Notes: a model not told the origin generated them from the sequence alone. Positions 20,326 through 31,401 are shown, counted from the first letter of the stretch. The stretch is DNA of 64,000 bases from Isoptericola halalbus (GCA_009663185.1 VJZX01000002.1:81586-145585), one strand, 5' to 3'. Numbers and translations: made by a program.

Positions 20326-20463
20326 CAGGTGAACGATCACACTTTGACCGCGGGCCATCACACACTCTCGGTGCTCGCGGACAAGTCAGGACTGCGCATC
20401 GATCGCCTCTTCCTCACCCCTGGCGAGGCGTTGCCGCCGGTGGACGGGGCATGGCGGCCCAGC
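20308..20463 (+). pseudogene. C-terminal fragment of a carbohydrate-active enzyme
   Basis: The frame VIDHYAQVNDHTLTAGHHT followed by LSVLADKSGLRIDRLFLTPG resembles the last beta-strands of carbohydrate-binding modules found at the end of glycosidases and lyases, where the phrase 'sGlrIDrlflt' is common. There is no plausible start and the preceding part is missing, so it is read as debris of a deleted gene upstream of the SGNH esterase. Confidence 0.5.
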
Positions 20464-20576
20464 CCCGGCACCACGAACGCCGCGCCCGCCGTGCCCGACC
20501 CGGCGGTGCGCTCGCTCTGCTCCGACCCGGCCAGCCACCGTCCGACAATCCCCCCACAGAGCGCAAAGGAGCACTC

Positions 20577-22400
20577 ATGAACCGGAACACCTTCCGCCCG
20601 CCGGTGATCGCGGCGGCACTCGCCGCGGCGCTCGCTGTCCCCGTTGCGGTAGCCGCCACGGCGTCCGCCGCCCTGCCCGACCCACCCGCGACCGTGCTGG
20701 TCTCCGAGTCGTTCGAGACGGCGGCCCCCGCGCCGGCCTTCGGCTTCGATCGTGATGCCGCCGTCTCCGGCGGCATGCTGCACCTGACGAACAACCTGCC
20801 CAACGAGGGCGTCGCCGTGAAGAAGTTCGCGCCCGCCGTCGCGCGGGACTCGCTGGTCGACGTCTCGTTCGACTGGTCCTATCACGGCGAGGCGGACTCC
20901 AAGGGCGGGCTCGAGTACCGGGACCGCTACGGCCGCCTGGTCTTTGCGATGCAGGGCGCGACGAAGACGGATGGCACCCGGCAGCTGCGGTACTCGACCA
21001 CCTCGACCGACTCCGACTCCACGAGCGCGAAGTACGCGGTCGAGCCGACCTGGCAGTCGGTGCCGTTGACGGTCGGCCACGCGTATCAGGTGCGCGTGCG
21101 GGCCGACTTCACCGCCGGGACGGTGAGCTACCGGATCGCGGACGGCACGACGACGCTGGTGGAGGCCACCGATGTGCCGACCCGGGCGGCGCAGCTGCAC
21201 CGTCTGGTCGCCATGGGCTCCTACCGCACGACGTCGAACGCCCAGCGGATCGACAACCTGGTCATCCGCGGCCGCGGTGACGCGACCCCGGCGACGCTGC
21301 GCGGGTCCACGATGTACACGTTCGGCGACAGCATCATCGCGGGGCATGTCTACCCGCGTGCCGGGGTCGGCGAGTTCGTCGCCGACCAGGAGCAGATGAC
21401 CGTCAGCAAGTACGCCGTCAACGGCGCGAAGGTGATCGACAGTTCCAACGACATCGTGGCTCAGGTCCAGGCGGCGCCGAGCGAGGATCCCGACTTCGTC
21501 CTCTTCGACGGCGGCACCAACGACGCCTACCCAGCGACGCTGGACAAGCTCGGCACGATCAGCCAGGGCTTCGACGGCCCGTTCGACACCACCACGTTCG
21601 CGGGAGCCTTCGAGGACCTGATCGCCCAGCTGAAGGCCAAGTACCCGACGGCCGACATCGTCTACCTCGCCGTCGCCAAGCTCGGTGCGCGGGATGTCGC
21701 GGTCCAGGAGACGCTGCGCGGGATCGAGCTGGACATCCTCGCCAAGTGGGACGTTCCCGTGGCCGACGTGTACACGAGCGGCCTGGACACGACCGACGAC
21801 GGCATGCGCGTGACCTACTCCTTCGACTCGCTCCAGTCCGACAACGGGCTGCCGGGAACGGCCGAGACCACCGGGTCGTGGGACTCCGGGACCCGTCCCA
21901 CCGGCACCCACCCCAACTTCCCCGCCATCGAGGAGTTCTACGCGCCGATCGTGTCGCAGGCTCTGCTGAGCACACTGGCCGAGTACCGTTTCGAGGCCGA
22001 GTCGTCAAGCCCGACCGCGGACCGGCCGATCGAGACGTGGAACGACGGCGCGTCGGGCGGTGCCTGGAACAAGCTGCTCGCGACCGCCGTCGGCAACTAC
22101 ATCGAATACACCATCGACGTGCCCGAGGCGGGGACCTACGACCTGCGCACGGTCTACCGCACGGCGAGCGTGCGCGGTATCGCGCAGGCATCCGTCAACG
22201 GCGGCGACGTGGGTCAGCCCTACGACCTGTACGCCGGGAACTCGTCGTACCCGTCCGTGACGGCCGGCACGATCACAGTGACCGAGCCCGGCCCGGTCAC
22301 CGTGCGGTACACCGTGGCCGGCAAGAACCCGGCGAGCAGCGGATACAGCCTGGGCGTCGACGTGATCACACTGAGCGAAGTGGCGTCGGCGGGATCCTAG
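20577..22400 (+). CDS. Secreted SGNH/GDSL esterase with C-terminal carbohydrate-binding domain
   Basis: A 607-residue exported enzyme with a signal peptide at residues 1-31 (ending ASA). Residues about 40-240 form a beta-rich LamG/jelly-roll-like domain. The SGNH hydrolase follows: block I GDSIIAGH near 248 (nucleophile Ser), GGTNDAY near 312 and a C-terminal TGTHPNF containing the catalytic His near 444. A CBM6/CBM35-like module closes the protein (about 465-605, YRFEAESSS, VGNYIEYTIDVPEAGTYDL). It probably deacetylates plant polysaccharide. ATG 20577 has AAAGGAG upstream. It stands alone between decayed sequence and a terminator. Confidence 0.85.
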   Translation: MNRNTFRPPVIAAALAAALAVPVAVAATASAALPDPPATVLVSESFETAAPAPAFGFDRDAAVSGGMLHLTNNLPNEGVAVKKFAPAVARDSLVDVSFDWSYHGEADSKGGLEYRDRYGRLVFAMQGATKTDGTRQLRYSTTSTDSDSTSAKYAVEPTWQSVPLTVGHAYQVRVRADFTAGTVSYRIADGTTTLVEATDVPTRAAQLHRLVAMGSYRTTSNAQRIDNLVIRGRGDATPATLRGSTMYTFGDSIIAGHVYPRAGVGEFVADQEQMTVSKYAVNGAKVIDSSNDIVAQVQAAPSEDPDFVLFDGGTNDAYPATLDKLGTISQGFDGPFDTTTFAGAFEDLIAQLKAKYPTADIVYLAVAKLGARDVAVQETLRGIELDILAKWDVPVADVYTSGLDTTDDGMRVTYSFDSLQSDNGLPGTAETTGSWDSGTRPTGTHPNFPAIEEFYAPIVSQALLSTLAEYRFEAESSSPTADRPIETWNDGASGGAWNKLLATAVGNYIEYTIDVPEAGTYDLRTVYRTASVRGIAQASVNGGDVGQPYDLYAGNSSYPSVTAGTITVTEPGPVTVRYTVAGKNPASSGYSLGVDVITLSEVASAGS

Positions 22401-22422
22401 TCCTCGGTGCATGACCAAGAAA

Positions 22423-22464
22423 GAAGCCGGTTGAGCCGCTCGTGCGGGCGGCTCAACCGGCTTC
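22423..22464 (+). terminator. Hairpin terminator after the SGNH esterase
   Basis: A perfect 17-bp stem (22423-22439 with 22448-22464) and an 8-base loop lie 23 bases past the stop. Confidence 0.85.
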
Positions 22465-22717
22465 GTGCATCCGGTGCGCCGCAGCTGGAACAACACGCCG
22501 AATTTCTCGCTCGTCACCGGCGTGTCGTTTCGGTTCGAGCAAGTGAGAGGACGACCAGGTTGCGGTTCAGTCGGCGAACCCACACCGTCGGGTCCGGGTG
22601 GACGCCGGGCACGACCGGTCGCGCAGGCAGGGTGCGGGTCGCTTGCGCCTCAGACGTCATCACGCCACTAGCTGCCACAACGGGCATCGGCGACGGATCG
22701 ACTCGCCCTGGGCGACC
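22465..22717. other. Intergenic stretch after the terminator
   Basis: About 250 bases between the terminator and the convergent arginase-fold gene (about 317 bases from stop to stop). No coding frame, RNA or repeat is recognised. Confidence 0.4.
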
Positions 22718-23614
22718 TCAGCACTCGTCGAGTCTCGCAGCGAGCGTGCCGGCGAGCAGATCCACGACGGCCCGGAGCGTCGCCTCGTCCGCGTGGTCGG
22801 GGTTCAGCTCGACGCAGGTCATCGCGAGCAGGCCGGGACCGGAGCCCAGGACGCGCAGGGCGCGACCGAGGATCGCCGGGTCCAGGCCGTGCCCGTAGGT
22901 GGGTATGTCGGCCGCGGGCAGGGTCAGATAGTCCAGGACGTCGACGTCGAGGTGCAGGACGTACGGCGAGTCCCCGACGGCGGCGAGCGCGCGCCGCGCG
23001 GCTTCCTCGGGGGCGGCGACCACCTCGTCGACGGGTACCCGTGCGGCGGGGACGTGGCCGTGCGGGTACTCCTCGCCCCCGGAGTACCCGAAGAACACGA
23101 GCCGGCGGGCGTCGAGCAGAGGGCGTCGCGGCCCGAGCGCGGCGAGCGGCTCCCAGGCGCCCGGCAGGTCCAGCAGGTGCGCCACCCCCATCGAGTCGAG
23201 GATGGGCTCCTCCGGATGGTCGCCCAGAAGTTGCAGGTCCTGCCCGCCGTCCACGTAGACGAGCGCCACGTCGGGGTGGTGCTCCACCGCGGCGGCCATC
23301 AGGCCGAGGGCCACGGTGCACTCGCCGCCGAGAACCAGGGGTGCGTCTCCGGCCGCCAGGAGGCCCCCCGTCCGCCGGCGGACATCGCGCACGACGTCGA
23401 GCACCCGCTCCGCGTCGTTCGGCTCACCCGGCCTGAGGTGCGACCTCCAGGGCGCGGCGGGAAGGTCGCCGTCGTCCCGGACGTCGAGGCCGCCCGCGCG
23501 CAGCGCGTCCAGCAGGCCCGCCGACCGGAGCGCGGCCGGTGCCCGTTCGAGGCCGCGCGTGTGTGCGGCGGCGCTGGACGGCACCCCGATCACGGCCCAT
23601 GCGCGGGACGTCAC
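22718..23614 (-). CDS. Arginase/ureohydrolase-fold protein with altered metal site
   Basis: A 298-residue member of the arginase fold. Its conserved blocks are recognisable but changed. GGEC (residues 96-99) replaces the usual GG(D/E)H, and DGGQD (122-126) replaces DAHxD. The third block, LHLDVDVLD (around 223-225), is normal, and E is kept in CVELNPD. Two manganese-binding histidines are therefore missing, so ordinary arginase or agmatinase activity is doubtful. GTG 23614 overlaps the upstream stop (GTGA), coupling it to the phosphotransferase gene. Function unknown. Confidence 0.8.
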   Translation of the reverse strand: MTSRAWAVIGVPSSAAAHTRGLERAPAALRSAGLLDALRAGGLDVRDDGDLPAAPWRSHLRPGEPNDAERVLDVVRDVRRRTGGLLAAGDAPLVLGGECTVALGLMAAAVEHHPDVALVYVDGGQDLQLLGDHPEEPILDSMGVAHLLDLPGAWEPLAALGPRRPLLDARRLVFFGYSGGEEYPHGHVPAARVPVDEVVAAPEEAARRALAAVGDSPYVLHLDVDVLDYLTLPAADIPTYGHGLDPAILGRALRVLGSGPGLLAMTCVELNPDHADEATLRAVVDLLAGTLAARLDEC

Positions 23615-24555
23615 CCGTTCGCTCCGCTCTGCCCGATCCTTCTCGGCGTCACGGCTCGATCCTCTCGCAGAACCTCGGCGAGCGCCCGCGTGCCCATGGC
23701 GTGCACCCAGGCGTTCTCCGGACCCGACTCCAGCATCGCGGTCGCGATCGACAACGCCCAGCCGCGGGCCCGGAGCCACACGGGGTCGCCGGCGGGGTAG
23801 CGGTCGGCCAGCGCGTGGCGGAATCGCTCACGCCCTGCGGCGTCGAAGACGAGCCAGGCCGCGGCGAGGTCGGTCGCCGGGTCGCCCGAGGTCATGTCAC
23901 CGAAGTCGACGACCGCGGCGAGCGTGCCGTCCTCGGACACGACCAGGTTGCCGGCGTGCGGGTCGCCGTGCAGCCACAGCGGCCTGCCGGTCCAGGCCGG
24001 TGCGGTCACGAGCCGCTCCCAGAGCACGCGCACCCGGTCCACGTCGGGCACGATGCCGCGCTCGACCCGCCCGCGCACCGGGATGTCACGCGTGCACAGC
24101 GGCACGCCGCGCACGGGGTTGTGCGGGGCGTCGGCCGGCGCGGGCGCGTGCAGCGCGAGGTAGAAGGCGGCGAGCGGCTCGGCCAGCGCGCGCCGCTCGG
24201 TGACCGGCACGTCCGACGCACGCCGGCCCGGGACCCACGGGACCACCGACCACGCCCACGGGTAGCCCAGCGCGACGCTCGGCACGCCGACGCGGACCGG
24301 CTCGGGCACGGCGGCGGGCAGGCGGGGCGCGAGGACGGGCAGCCACTCGATCTCGTGGCGCACCAGCGGTGCGGCGACCTCGCGGCGGGGCAGCCGCACC
24401 GCGAGCTGCGAGCCGTCGGCGCGCGGTCCGAGCCGCACGATCACGTTGTCCCAGCCGTTGGCGACGAGCTCGAGCGGCAGGCCCGCAAGGTCGGGGTGCT
24501 GCTCGGCGAGCAGGTCTCGTGCCAGGTCGACGGTGACGTCCAGGTCGGCCTTCAC
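23611..24555 (-). CDS. Aminoglycoside-phosphotransferase-like kinase
   Basis: A 314-residue protein-kinase-fold phosphotransferase (APH/choline kinase family). The catalytic loop WLHGDPHAGNLVV is near residue 203 and the Mg-binding VVDFGDMTSGDPATDLA near residue 222. The ATP-lysine region is less clear (SQLAVRLPRRE). These proteins phosphorylate small molecules, sometimes antibiotics, but context gives no resistance role. GTG 24555 overlaps the NUDIX stop, and its own stop overlaps the arginase-fold start, so all three are one coupled operon. Confidence 0.85.
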   Translation of the reverse strand: MKADLDVTVDLARDLLAEQHPDLAGLPLELVANGWDNVIVRLGPRADGSQLAVRLPRREVAAPLVRHEIEWLPVLAPRLPAAVPEPVRVGVPSVALGYPWAWSVVPWVPGRRASDVPVTERRALAEPLAAFYLALHAPAPADAPHNPVRGVPLCTRDIPVRGRVERGIVPDVDRVRVLWERLVTAPAWTGRPLWLHGDPHAGNLVVSEDGTLAAVVDFGDMTSGDPATDLAAAWLVFDAAGRERFRHALADRYPAGDPVWLRARGWALSIATAMLESGPENAWVHAMGTRALAEVLREDRAVTPRRIGQSGANG

Positions 24556-25262
24556 GGCTGCAGCTCCACCTCGCGGTCGCGGTCCCAGGGCTCGGCCCAG
24601 CCGAGGCGGGTGAACATCGTGTCCAGGATCCCCGCCGTGAAGCCCCACACGAGGTGCGTGAGCTCGCCGTCCGTCACCCGGAACGCGGGGCCGCGCCAGA
24701 CGTGCCCGCCGCGGCGCACGACGGTCGTCACGCGCCGGTCGGGGTCCACGAGGTCGGCCACGGGCGCCCGGAAGACGTGCGAGGACTCGCCGTGGTCGAC
24801 GACGCGCACGGGCGTCGGGCGCGACCACCAGCCGACGACGGGCGTGACGACGTGGTTGCTCACCGGCATGGGCAGCTCGGCGAACGTCCCCAGGACCTCG
24901 ACGCCGGACGGGTCGAGCCCGGTCTCCTCCTCGGCCTCGCGGAGCGCCGCCTCGACGACCGACTCGCCCGGGTCGACACGACCGCCCGGGAACGCGACCT
25001 GGCCGGCGTGCGAGCGCAGCGTCGCCGCACGCGCGAGCAGCAGCACGTCGAGGTCGCTCGAGACGGCCAGCGCCTGGGCGTCATGATCGGCGGGCAGGCC
25101 GTCGAGCACCCCGAACAGCACCAGCACGGCCGCCGGCCGGGTCGCGGCCGGGTCGCCCATCGGGCCGCGCGCGTAGGGCCACGACCGGAGGAAGCCGGCG
25201 TCCTCGGCCAGGGCCGCGAGCTGCGCGCGTGCCGACGTCGTCGCCAGCGGTTCTCCGGTCAC
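24552..25262 (-). CDS. NUDIX hydrolase, CoA pyrophosphatase type
   Basis: A 236-residue NUDIX protein with the Nudix box [23 protein letters not shown] at about residues 92-114 (pattern GX5EX7REUXEEXGU) and the preceding [13 protein letters not shown] that marks the CoA/NudL (UPF0035) subfamily. It likely hydrolyses CoA or related nucleotides to 3',5'-ADP and phosphopantetheine. GTG 25262 is the first start of the frame. It is the first gene of a coupled three-gene reverse-strand operon. Confidence 0.88.
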   Translation of the reverse strand: MTGEPLATTSARAQLAALAEDAGFLRSWPYARGPMGDPAATRPAAVLVLFGVLDGLPADHDAQALAVSSDLDVLLLARAATLRSHAGQVAFPGGRVDPGESVVEAALREAEEETGLDPSGVEVLGTFAELPMPVSNHVVTPVVGWWSRPTPVRVVDHGESSHVFRAPVADLVDPDRRVTTVVRRGGHVWRGPAFRVTDGELTHLVWGFTAGILDTMFTRLGWAEPWDRDREVELQP

Positions 25263-25304
25263 CGATGCAGGCTATCGTTCCCCGCCGACGAGGCCACGCC
25301 GTGC

Positions 25305-26847
<1,543 letters not shown>

Positions 26848-26949
26848 TCACGTCTTCCCGTCGGCACCTTCGAACCTACCGCCCATCTCCTGCACACGAG
26901 TGCCACGGCGAGCGCATTAGAGTGGTCCGACGACGTGTGGAGGGAATGC

Positions 26950-28839
26950 ATGGGGCTGCTGAGGGACATCCGTTCGCCCGAGGACGTGCGGCGACTCACC
27001 GGTGACCAGACGACGCAGCTGGCGGCGGAGATCCGGAGGTTCCTCGTGGACCAGGTCTCGCGCACGGGCGGGCACCTCGGCCCGAACCTCGGGGTCGTCG
27101 AGCTGACGATCGCGCTGCACCGGGTCTTCTCCTCGCCCCGGGACACGCTCGTGTTCGACACGGGGCACCAGTCCTACGTGCACAAGCTGCTGACGGGGCG
27201 CCAGGACTTCTCGGCGCTGCGCAAGCGCGGCGGCCTGTCGGGCTACCCGAGCCGGTCCGAGTCGGAGCACGACGTCGTCGAGAACTCGCACGCGTCGACG
27301 GCGCTGTCGTGGGCGGACGGCATCGCGCGGGCAAACCGGGTGCGGGGACGCGACGACCGGCACGTCGTCGCGGTCATCGGCGACGGTGCGCTCACCGGCG
27401 GCATGGCGTGGGAGGCGATCAACAACATCGCCGCGAACGACGGCCGCCGGCTCGTGATCGTCGTCAACGACAACGGCCGCTCGTACTCGCCCACGATCGG
27501 CGGCGTCGCCAACCACCTCGACACGCTGCGCACGACGCGCGGCTACGAGGCGTTCCTCGACTGGGGCAAGCGCACCCTGTACCGCACGGGCGCGCCCGGG
27601 CGCTTCGCGTACGGCTGGCTGCACGGGCTCAAGAAGGGCCTGAAGGACGTCGTGGCACCCCAGGGGATGTTCGAGGACCTCGGCCTGAAGTACGTGGGCC
27701 CGGTCGACGGGCACGACGTCGCGGCGCTCGAGCACGCGCTGCGCCGCGCCAAGGCGTACGGCAGGCCCGTCATCGTGCACGCCATCACCGAGAAGGGCCG
27801 TGGCTACACGCCCGCCGAGGAGGACGTCGCCGACAGGTTCCACGCCGTCGGCGCCATCCACCCCGAGACGGGGCTGCCCGTCGCGCCGTCGCGGTTCGGG
27901 TGGACCCAGGTCTTCGCCGACGAGATCGTCGGGATCGGCCGGCGCCGGCCCGACGTCGTGGCGATCACCGCAGCCATGCTGCACCCCGTCGGCCTGGCCC
28001 CCTTCGCCGCGGAGTTCCCCGACCGGACGTTCGACGTCGGCATCGCCGAGCAGCACGCCGCCACGTCCGCCGCGGGCATGGCGTTCGCGGGCCTGCACCC
28101 CGTCGTCGCGGTGTACGCGACGTTCCTCAACCGGGCGTTCGACCAGGTGCTCATGGACGTCGCGCTGCACAAGGCCGGCGTGACGTTCGTCCTCGACCGC
28201 GCCGGCATCACGGGCGACGACGGCCCGAGCCACAACGGCATGTGGGACCTGGCGATGCTGCGCATCGTGCCGGGTCTGCAGCTCGCCGCGCCGCGCGACG
28301 AGGCCACGCTGCGTGCCGCGCTGCGGCAGGCGGTCGACGTCGACGACGCGCCGACCGTCGTGCGCTACCCGAAGGGGGCGCTCGTCGACCCGATCCCCGC
28401 GCTCGAGGAGGTCGAGGGCGTCGACGTCATCGCCCGCCACACCCCCGGCGCGGGCGCGCCCGCGGGCAAGCGGGTGCTGCTCGTGGGCGTCGGCGCGATG
28501 GCCGGCACCGCGCTCGCGGCCGGTGAGTCGCTCGCCGCGCACGGGCTCGAGGTCTGCGTCGTCTCGCCCACCTGGGTGCTGCCCGTCCCGCCCGCGCTGG
28601 TCAAGCTCGCGGGCGAGCACGACCTCGTCGTGACGATCGAGGACGGGGTGGTCGACGGCGGTGTCGGGGCCACGCTCGCCCAGCGCGCCGCCGAGCAGGG
28701 CGTGCGCACGCCGCACGTGCACCGTGGCCTGCCGGTCGAGTTCCTCGACCACGCGAGCCGCGACCAGGTCGCCACCGCCCAGAGGCTGCGTGCCGAGGAC
28801 GCGGTGCGGGACGCGCTGGCGGCGCTCGCCGTCCTCTGA
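26950..28839 (+). CDS. dxs: 1-Deoxy-D-xylulose-5-phosphate synthase
   Basis: A 629-residue thiamine-diphosphate enzyme that condenses pyruvate and glyceraldehyde 3-phosphate in the first step of the MEP isoprenoid pathway. The TPP/Mg motif [16 protein letters not shown] is near residue 143. The substrate-site [11 protein letters not shown] is near residue 75 and the transketolase pyrimidine-domain [11 protein letters not shown] near residue 365. The length is normal. ATG 26950 has GGAGGG 5 bases upstream; a GTG 18 bases earlier is in frame but less likely. Confidence 0.95.
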   Translation: MGLLRDIRSPEDVRRLTGDQTTQLAAEIRRFLVDQVSRTGGHLGPNLGVVELTIALHRVFSSPRDTLVFDTGHQSYVHKLLTGRQDFSALRKRGGLSGYPSRSESEHDVVENSHASTALSWADGIARANRVRGRDDRHVVAVIGDGALTGGMAWEAINNIAANDGRRLVIVVNDNGRSYSPTIGGVANHLDTLRTTRGYEAFLDWGKRTLYRTGAPGRFAYGWLHGLKKGLKDVVAPQGMFEDLGLKYVGPVDGHDVAALEHALRRAKAYGRPVIVHAITEKGRGYTPAEEDVADRFHAVGAIHPETGLPVAPSRFGWTQVFADEIVGIGRRRPDVVAITAAMLHPVGLAPFAAEFPDRTFDVGIAEQHAATSAAGMAFAGLHPVVAVYATFLNRAFDQVLMDVALHKAGVTFVLDRAGITGDDGPSHNGMWDLAMLRIVPGLQLAAPRDEATLRAALRQAVDVDDAPTVVRYPKGALVDPIPALEEVEGVDVIARHTPGAGAPAGKRVLLVGVGAMAGTALAAGESLAAHGLEVCVVSPTWVLPVPPALVKLAGEHDLVVTIEDGVVDGGVGATLAQRAAEQGVRTPHVHRGLPVEFLDHASRDQVATAQRLRAEDAVRDALAALAVL

Positions 28840-28964
28840 CCGCACTCGCCGAGACGGTGACCGGCCACCGGGTCCTCCGGATCCCTGACGCCCGTCGTCG
28901 CGCCGGCGACGGATCGTCACGTCGGCGTCACCGTCCGTTCAGGTCCGTCTGGTTCAACTCTGGT

Positions 28965-29792
28965 GTGAGTCGCTCGCGCCCGGCCGTCGTCGTGCTCGTC
29001 GCCGCGCTCGGCGGGGCCGGCGCCGCCGTGGCGGCGACGCGAGAGCTGCTGCGGCGGCAGGCGCGGGTGGCCCGTCGGCGCATCGGCAAGGAGCTCGGCG
29101 AGACGGCGCTCGTCGCCGACCGGGTCTGGAAGAGGGGCTACGGCGACGAGCCCCTCGAGCTGCTCGTCCTCGGCGACTCGATCGCCGCCGGACTCGGGGC
29201 CGAACGGCCCAAGGACACCCTCGGCGCACGGGTCGCGCGCGGCGTGGCGAAGCGCCTGCGCCGGCCGGTCCGCCTTCGCTGCGCCGCTGTCGTCGGGGCC
29301 GAGACGTCCGCGCTGGCGGAGCAGCTCGGCACCCTCGAGGAGGACTACCGGCCAGACGTGGCGTTGATCGTCGTGGGCGGGAACGACGTCACGCACCGGG
29401 TCCCGGTGGCCACGTCGGTCCGGCACCTCGAGCGGGCCGTCGCCGAGCTCCGCGAGAGGGGGGTCGCCGTCGTCGTCGGAACCTGCCCGGACCTCGGCGC
29501 CCTGCGTCCGGTGCCGCAGCCGCTGCGCGCGCTCGGGGCGCGGATGTCGCGCCAGCTCGCGAGCGCCCAGGCCGCGGTGGCGGCCCGGCACGGCGCGCAC
29601 ACCGTCTCACTGGCTCGTACCGTCGGTCCCTTCTTCGTCACCGACCCCGACGAGATGTTCAGCCTGGACCGGTTCCACCCCAGCGCGCTGGGCTACAAGC
29701 GCACCGCGAGCGCGCTCGTCCCGGCGCTGCTCGACGCGCTCGGGACGAGCGGCGGGGCCCCGGTCAGCAGTGGCCCAGCCGATCGACCCTGA
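28965..29792 (+). CDS. SGNH/GDSL-type hydrolase, membrane-anchored
   Basis: A 275-residue protein with an N-terminal hydrophobic anchor (AVVVLVAALGGAGAAVAA, residues 7-24). The SGNH hydrolase shows block I VLGDSIAAGLG (Ser near residue 69), VVGGNDVTH (block III) and a C-terminal DRFHPSALGYKR with the catalytic Asp and His. Related actinobacterial proteins are lipid or cell-wall esterases; the substrate is not known. GTG 28965 puts the hydrophobic helix close to the N-terminus. Its 3' end overlaps the convergent next gene by 29 bases. Confidence 0.85.
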   Translation: MSRSRPAVVVLVAALGGAGAAVAATRELLRRQARVARRRIGKELGETALVADRVWKRGYGDEPLELLVLGDSIAAGLGAERPKDTLGARVARGVAKRLRRPVRLRCAAVVGAETSALAEQLGTLEEDYRPDVALIVVGGNDVTHRVPVATSVRHLERAVAELRERGVAVVVGTCPDLGALRPVPQPLRALGARMSRQLASAQAAVAARHGAHTVSLARTVGPFFVTDPDEMFSLDRFHPSALGYKRTASALVPALLDALGTSGGAPVSSGPADRP

Positions 29793-30144
29793 CCGGTGAG
29801 CAGGGTGCGCGCGGGTCGCTCGGGACCTCGGGGACGGGCGCGACGGGGAGCCGCGCGAGCACTAGCTCCTGGTTGCGCACCATGTCGGTGATCGCCTCGG
29901 TGACCTGCTGAGGCAGCGCCGCGGTGTCGCGCGCGTCGTCGAGCACCGCGGCGGCGGTGAACCCGCCCGAGGCCAGCGCGGCGCCGACGAGGGCAGCGAG
30001 GACCAGCGCGACGGGGGACGCCGGACCGCGTCGCGGGTCTCTCGGTCCGTGCGCGGACGGCCTGGGTGCGGACGGACTGGCCCGTTCGGCGGCGTCCTCG
30101 CTCCAGACCTCGAACACGACATGTGGCGTGGGGGTGGTGCTCAT
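29764..30144 (-). CDS. Single-pass membrane hypothetical protein
   Basis: A 126-residue protein with a hydrophilic N-terminal half, one transmembrane helix at about residues 44-68 (PVALVLAALVGAALASGG) and a short C-terminal region (VTEAITDMVRNQELVLARLP). No recognised domain. It starts at ATG 30144. Its last 29 bases overlap the end of the SGNH gene on the other strand. Confidence 0.6.
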   Translation of the reverse strand: MSTTPTPHVVFEVWSEDAAERASPSAPRPSAHGPRDPRRGPASPVALVLAALVGAALASGGFTAAAVLDDARDTAALPQQVTEAITDMVRNQELVLARLPVAPVPEVPSDPRAPCSPVRVDRLGHC

Positions 30145-30217
30145 GGTGCTTCGCCGCCTCCGTCGAGCCCGACGTCCGGTCCCCCTCCATCAAGGGTGCA
30201 CCCGGACGGCCGACCCG

Positions 30218-30280
30218 GACCGGGTGACTTTCGGTCGTCGCGGGCCGCGACCGGGTGACTTCTGGGTCGCCGCGGGCCGG
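30218..30280. repeat. Imperfect tandem repeat of about 31 bp
   Basis: Two adjacent copies beginning GACCGGGTGACTT (30218-30248 and 30249-30280) differ at a few positions. They lie in the 159-base gap between the membrane protein and the ligase gene, where they might affect readthrough. Confidence 0.55.
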
Positions 30281-30303
30281 CCGGTCCCCCCGGCCGGGGA
30301 GGC

Positions 30304-31401
30304 TCACACGCCGGCCGGTCGCGCGAGCGTCGCCGCGGCCGCGAGGAGCGCGACCCGGCGGAGGTCGCCCTTGGCCTCGGCGAACCACTCGCGCTGTCGC
30401 TCGGCGCCGTTCCCGGTCGACCAGAGCGCACCGAGCCCCTCGGTCACCGCGTCCAGGTCGCCGGCGTCGACCAGCGCGTCCCGCACGTGATCCAGGAGCA
30501 CGCCGACGACATCGTGCGCCGGTGCCGGCCGGAACGTGCGCGGGTCGAGCAGGTCGCCCGTGATGCCGGACCGGCCGGCGCGCCAGAGCGCGGCGCGCAG
30601 AAGCTCGGTCGGCGCGTCGGGCACGGGCCTGCCGTCGGCGGCCTCGCGCGCCGCGGTCTCGACCAGCGCCCGGACGAGGGCTGCGAGCAGCGCCGCGCTC
30701 CGCGCGTCGAGGCAGACGTCGGCGACGCGCACCTCCACCGTCGGGTATTTCGACGACAGGCGCACGTCGAAGTAGACCATCGCACTGTCGAGGATCGTGC
30801 CCGTCGCGACGAGCGCGTCGACCGCCGCGTGGTAGGCCTCGGGCGTGCCGAAGGCACGGGTCGGGCCGGCGGTGGGCCAGCGTTGCCACACCTGTGACCG
30901 GAAGCTTGCGTACCCCGTCTCGTGGCCCTGCCAGAACGGTGAGTTGGCCGACAGCGCGAGCAGCGGGGCGAGCCACGGCCGGACCCGGTCGAGCACCGCG
31001 ACGCCCTCGGTGTCGTCCTCCACCGACACGTGCACGTGGTAGCCGTTGGTGAGCTGCTCGCGCGCCGTGAGGCCGAACTCGGAGCGGGCCCGCAGGTAGC
31101 GCACCTTGGACACGGTCGTGCCGTCGATCGGCACGGGCGAGGTCGCGACGGCGACGACGTGTGCGCCGTGCTGCCGCGCGGCGGCCTGAACCCCGGCACG
31201 GTCGTCGAGGATCGCCTGGGTGAGGTCGGCGAGCGAGGTCGTCGGCTCGGTCGCCGTCTCGATCTGCTCCTCCATGAACTCGGGCTCGAGCGGCGCTTGC
31301 TCGGGGTTCTCGCCGTCCAGCACCGCCTGGGCCCTGGCGACGGGGGATCCGTCCTCGCCCACCAGCAGCAGCTCTTCCTCGACCCCGAAGGAACGCGTCA
31401 C
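30304..31401 (-). CDS. YbdK-type carboxylate-amine ligase (glutamate-cysteine ligase family 2)
   Basis: A 365-residue GCS2-family ligase starting MTRSFGVEEELLLV, the ATP/metal-binding glutamates of the family. It has a conserved GYHVHVSVEDD (HxHv motif) near residue 120 and NSPFWQGHETGYAS near residue 152. YbdK of E. coli has weak gamma-glutamylcysteine ligase activity; actinobacterial members are numerous with unknown true substrates. GTG 31401 matches the family N-terminus exactly. The divergent neighbour is a PIG-L deacetylase, but this pairing is not evidence of a thiol pathway. Confidence 0.87.
   Translation of the reverse strand: MTRSFGVEEELLLVGEDGSPVARAQAVLDGENPEQAPLEPEFMEEQIETATEPTTSLADLTQAILDDRAGVQAAARQHGAHVVAVATSPVPIDGTTVSKVRYLRARSEFGLTAREQLTNGYHVHVSVEDDTEGVAVLDRVRPWLAPLLALSANSPFWQGHETGYASFRSQVWQRWPTAGPTRAFGTPEAYHAAVDALVATGTILDSAMVYFDVRLSSKYPTVEVRVADVCLDARSAALLAALVRALVETAAREAADGRPVPDAPTELLRAALWRAGRSGITGDLLDPRTFRPAPAHDVVGVLLDHVRDALVDAGDLDAVTEGLGALWSTGNGAERQREWFAEAKGDLRRVALLAAAATLARPAGV

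Larger units (their letters stand above)
19978..20576. other. Decayed coding scraps and promoter region before the SGNH gene
   Basis: No intact gene. Two recognisable coding scraps (20081-20272 and 20308-20463, annotated separately), a promoter-like pair at 20298-20325 and an AAAGGAG ribosome site before 20577 are all that is seen. Confidence 0.5.

Noticed and set aside
16613..23600. Secondary-metabolite cluster around the sulfotransferase and esterase
   Set aside because: No synthase genes; the pieces are scraps of unrelated families.
22718..24555. Aminoglycoside resistance gene
   Set aside because: The phosphotransferase fold is broad and the neighbours (NUDIX, arginase fold) do not suggest resistance.
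26917..28920. Long reverse open frame opposite dxs
   Set aside because: Same antisense effect; the forward strand encodes all DXS motifs.
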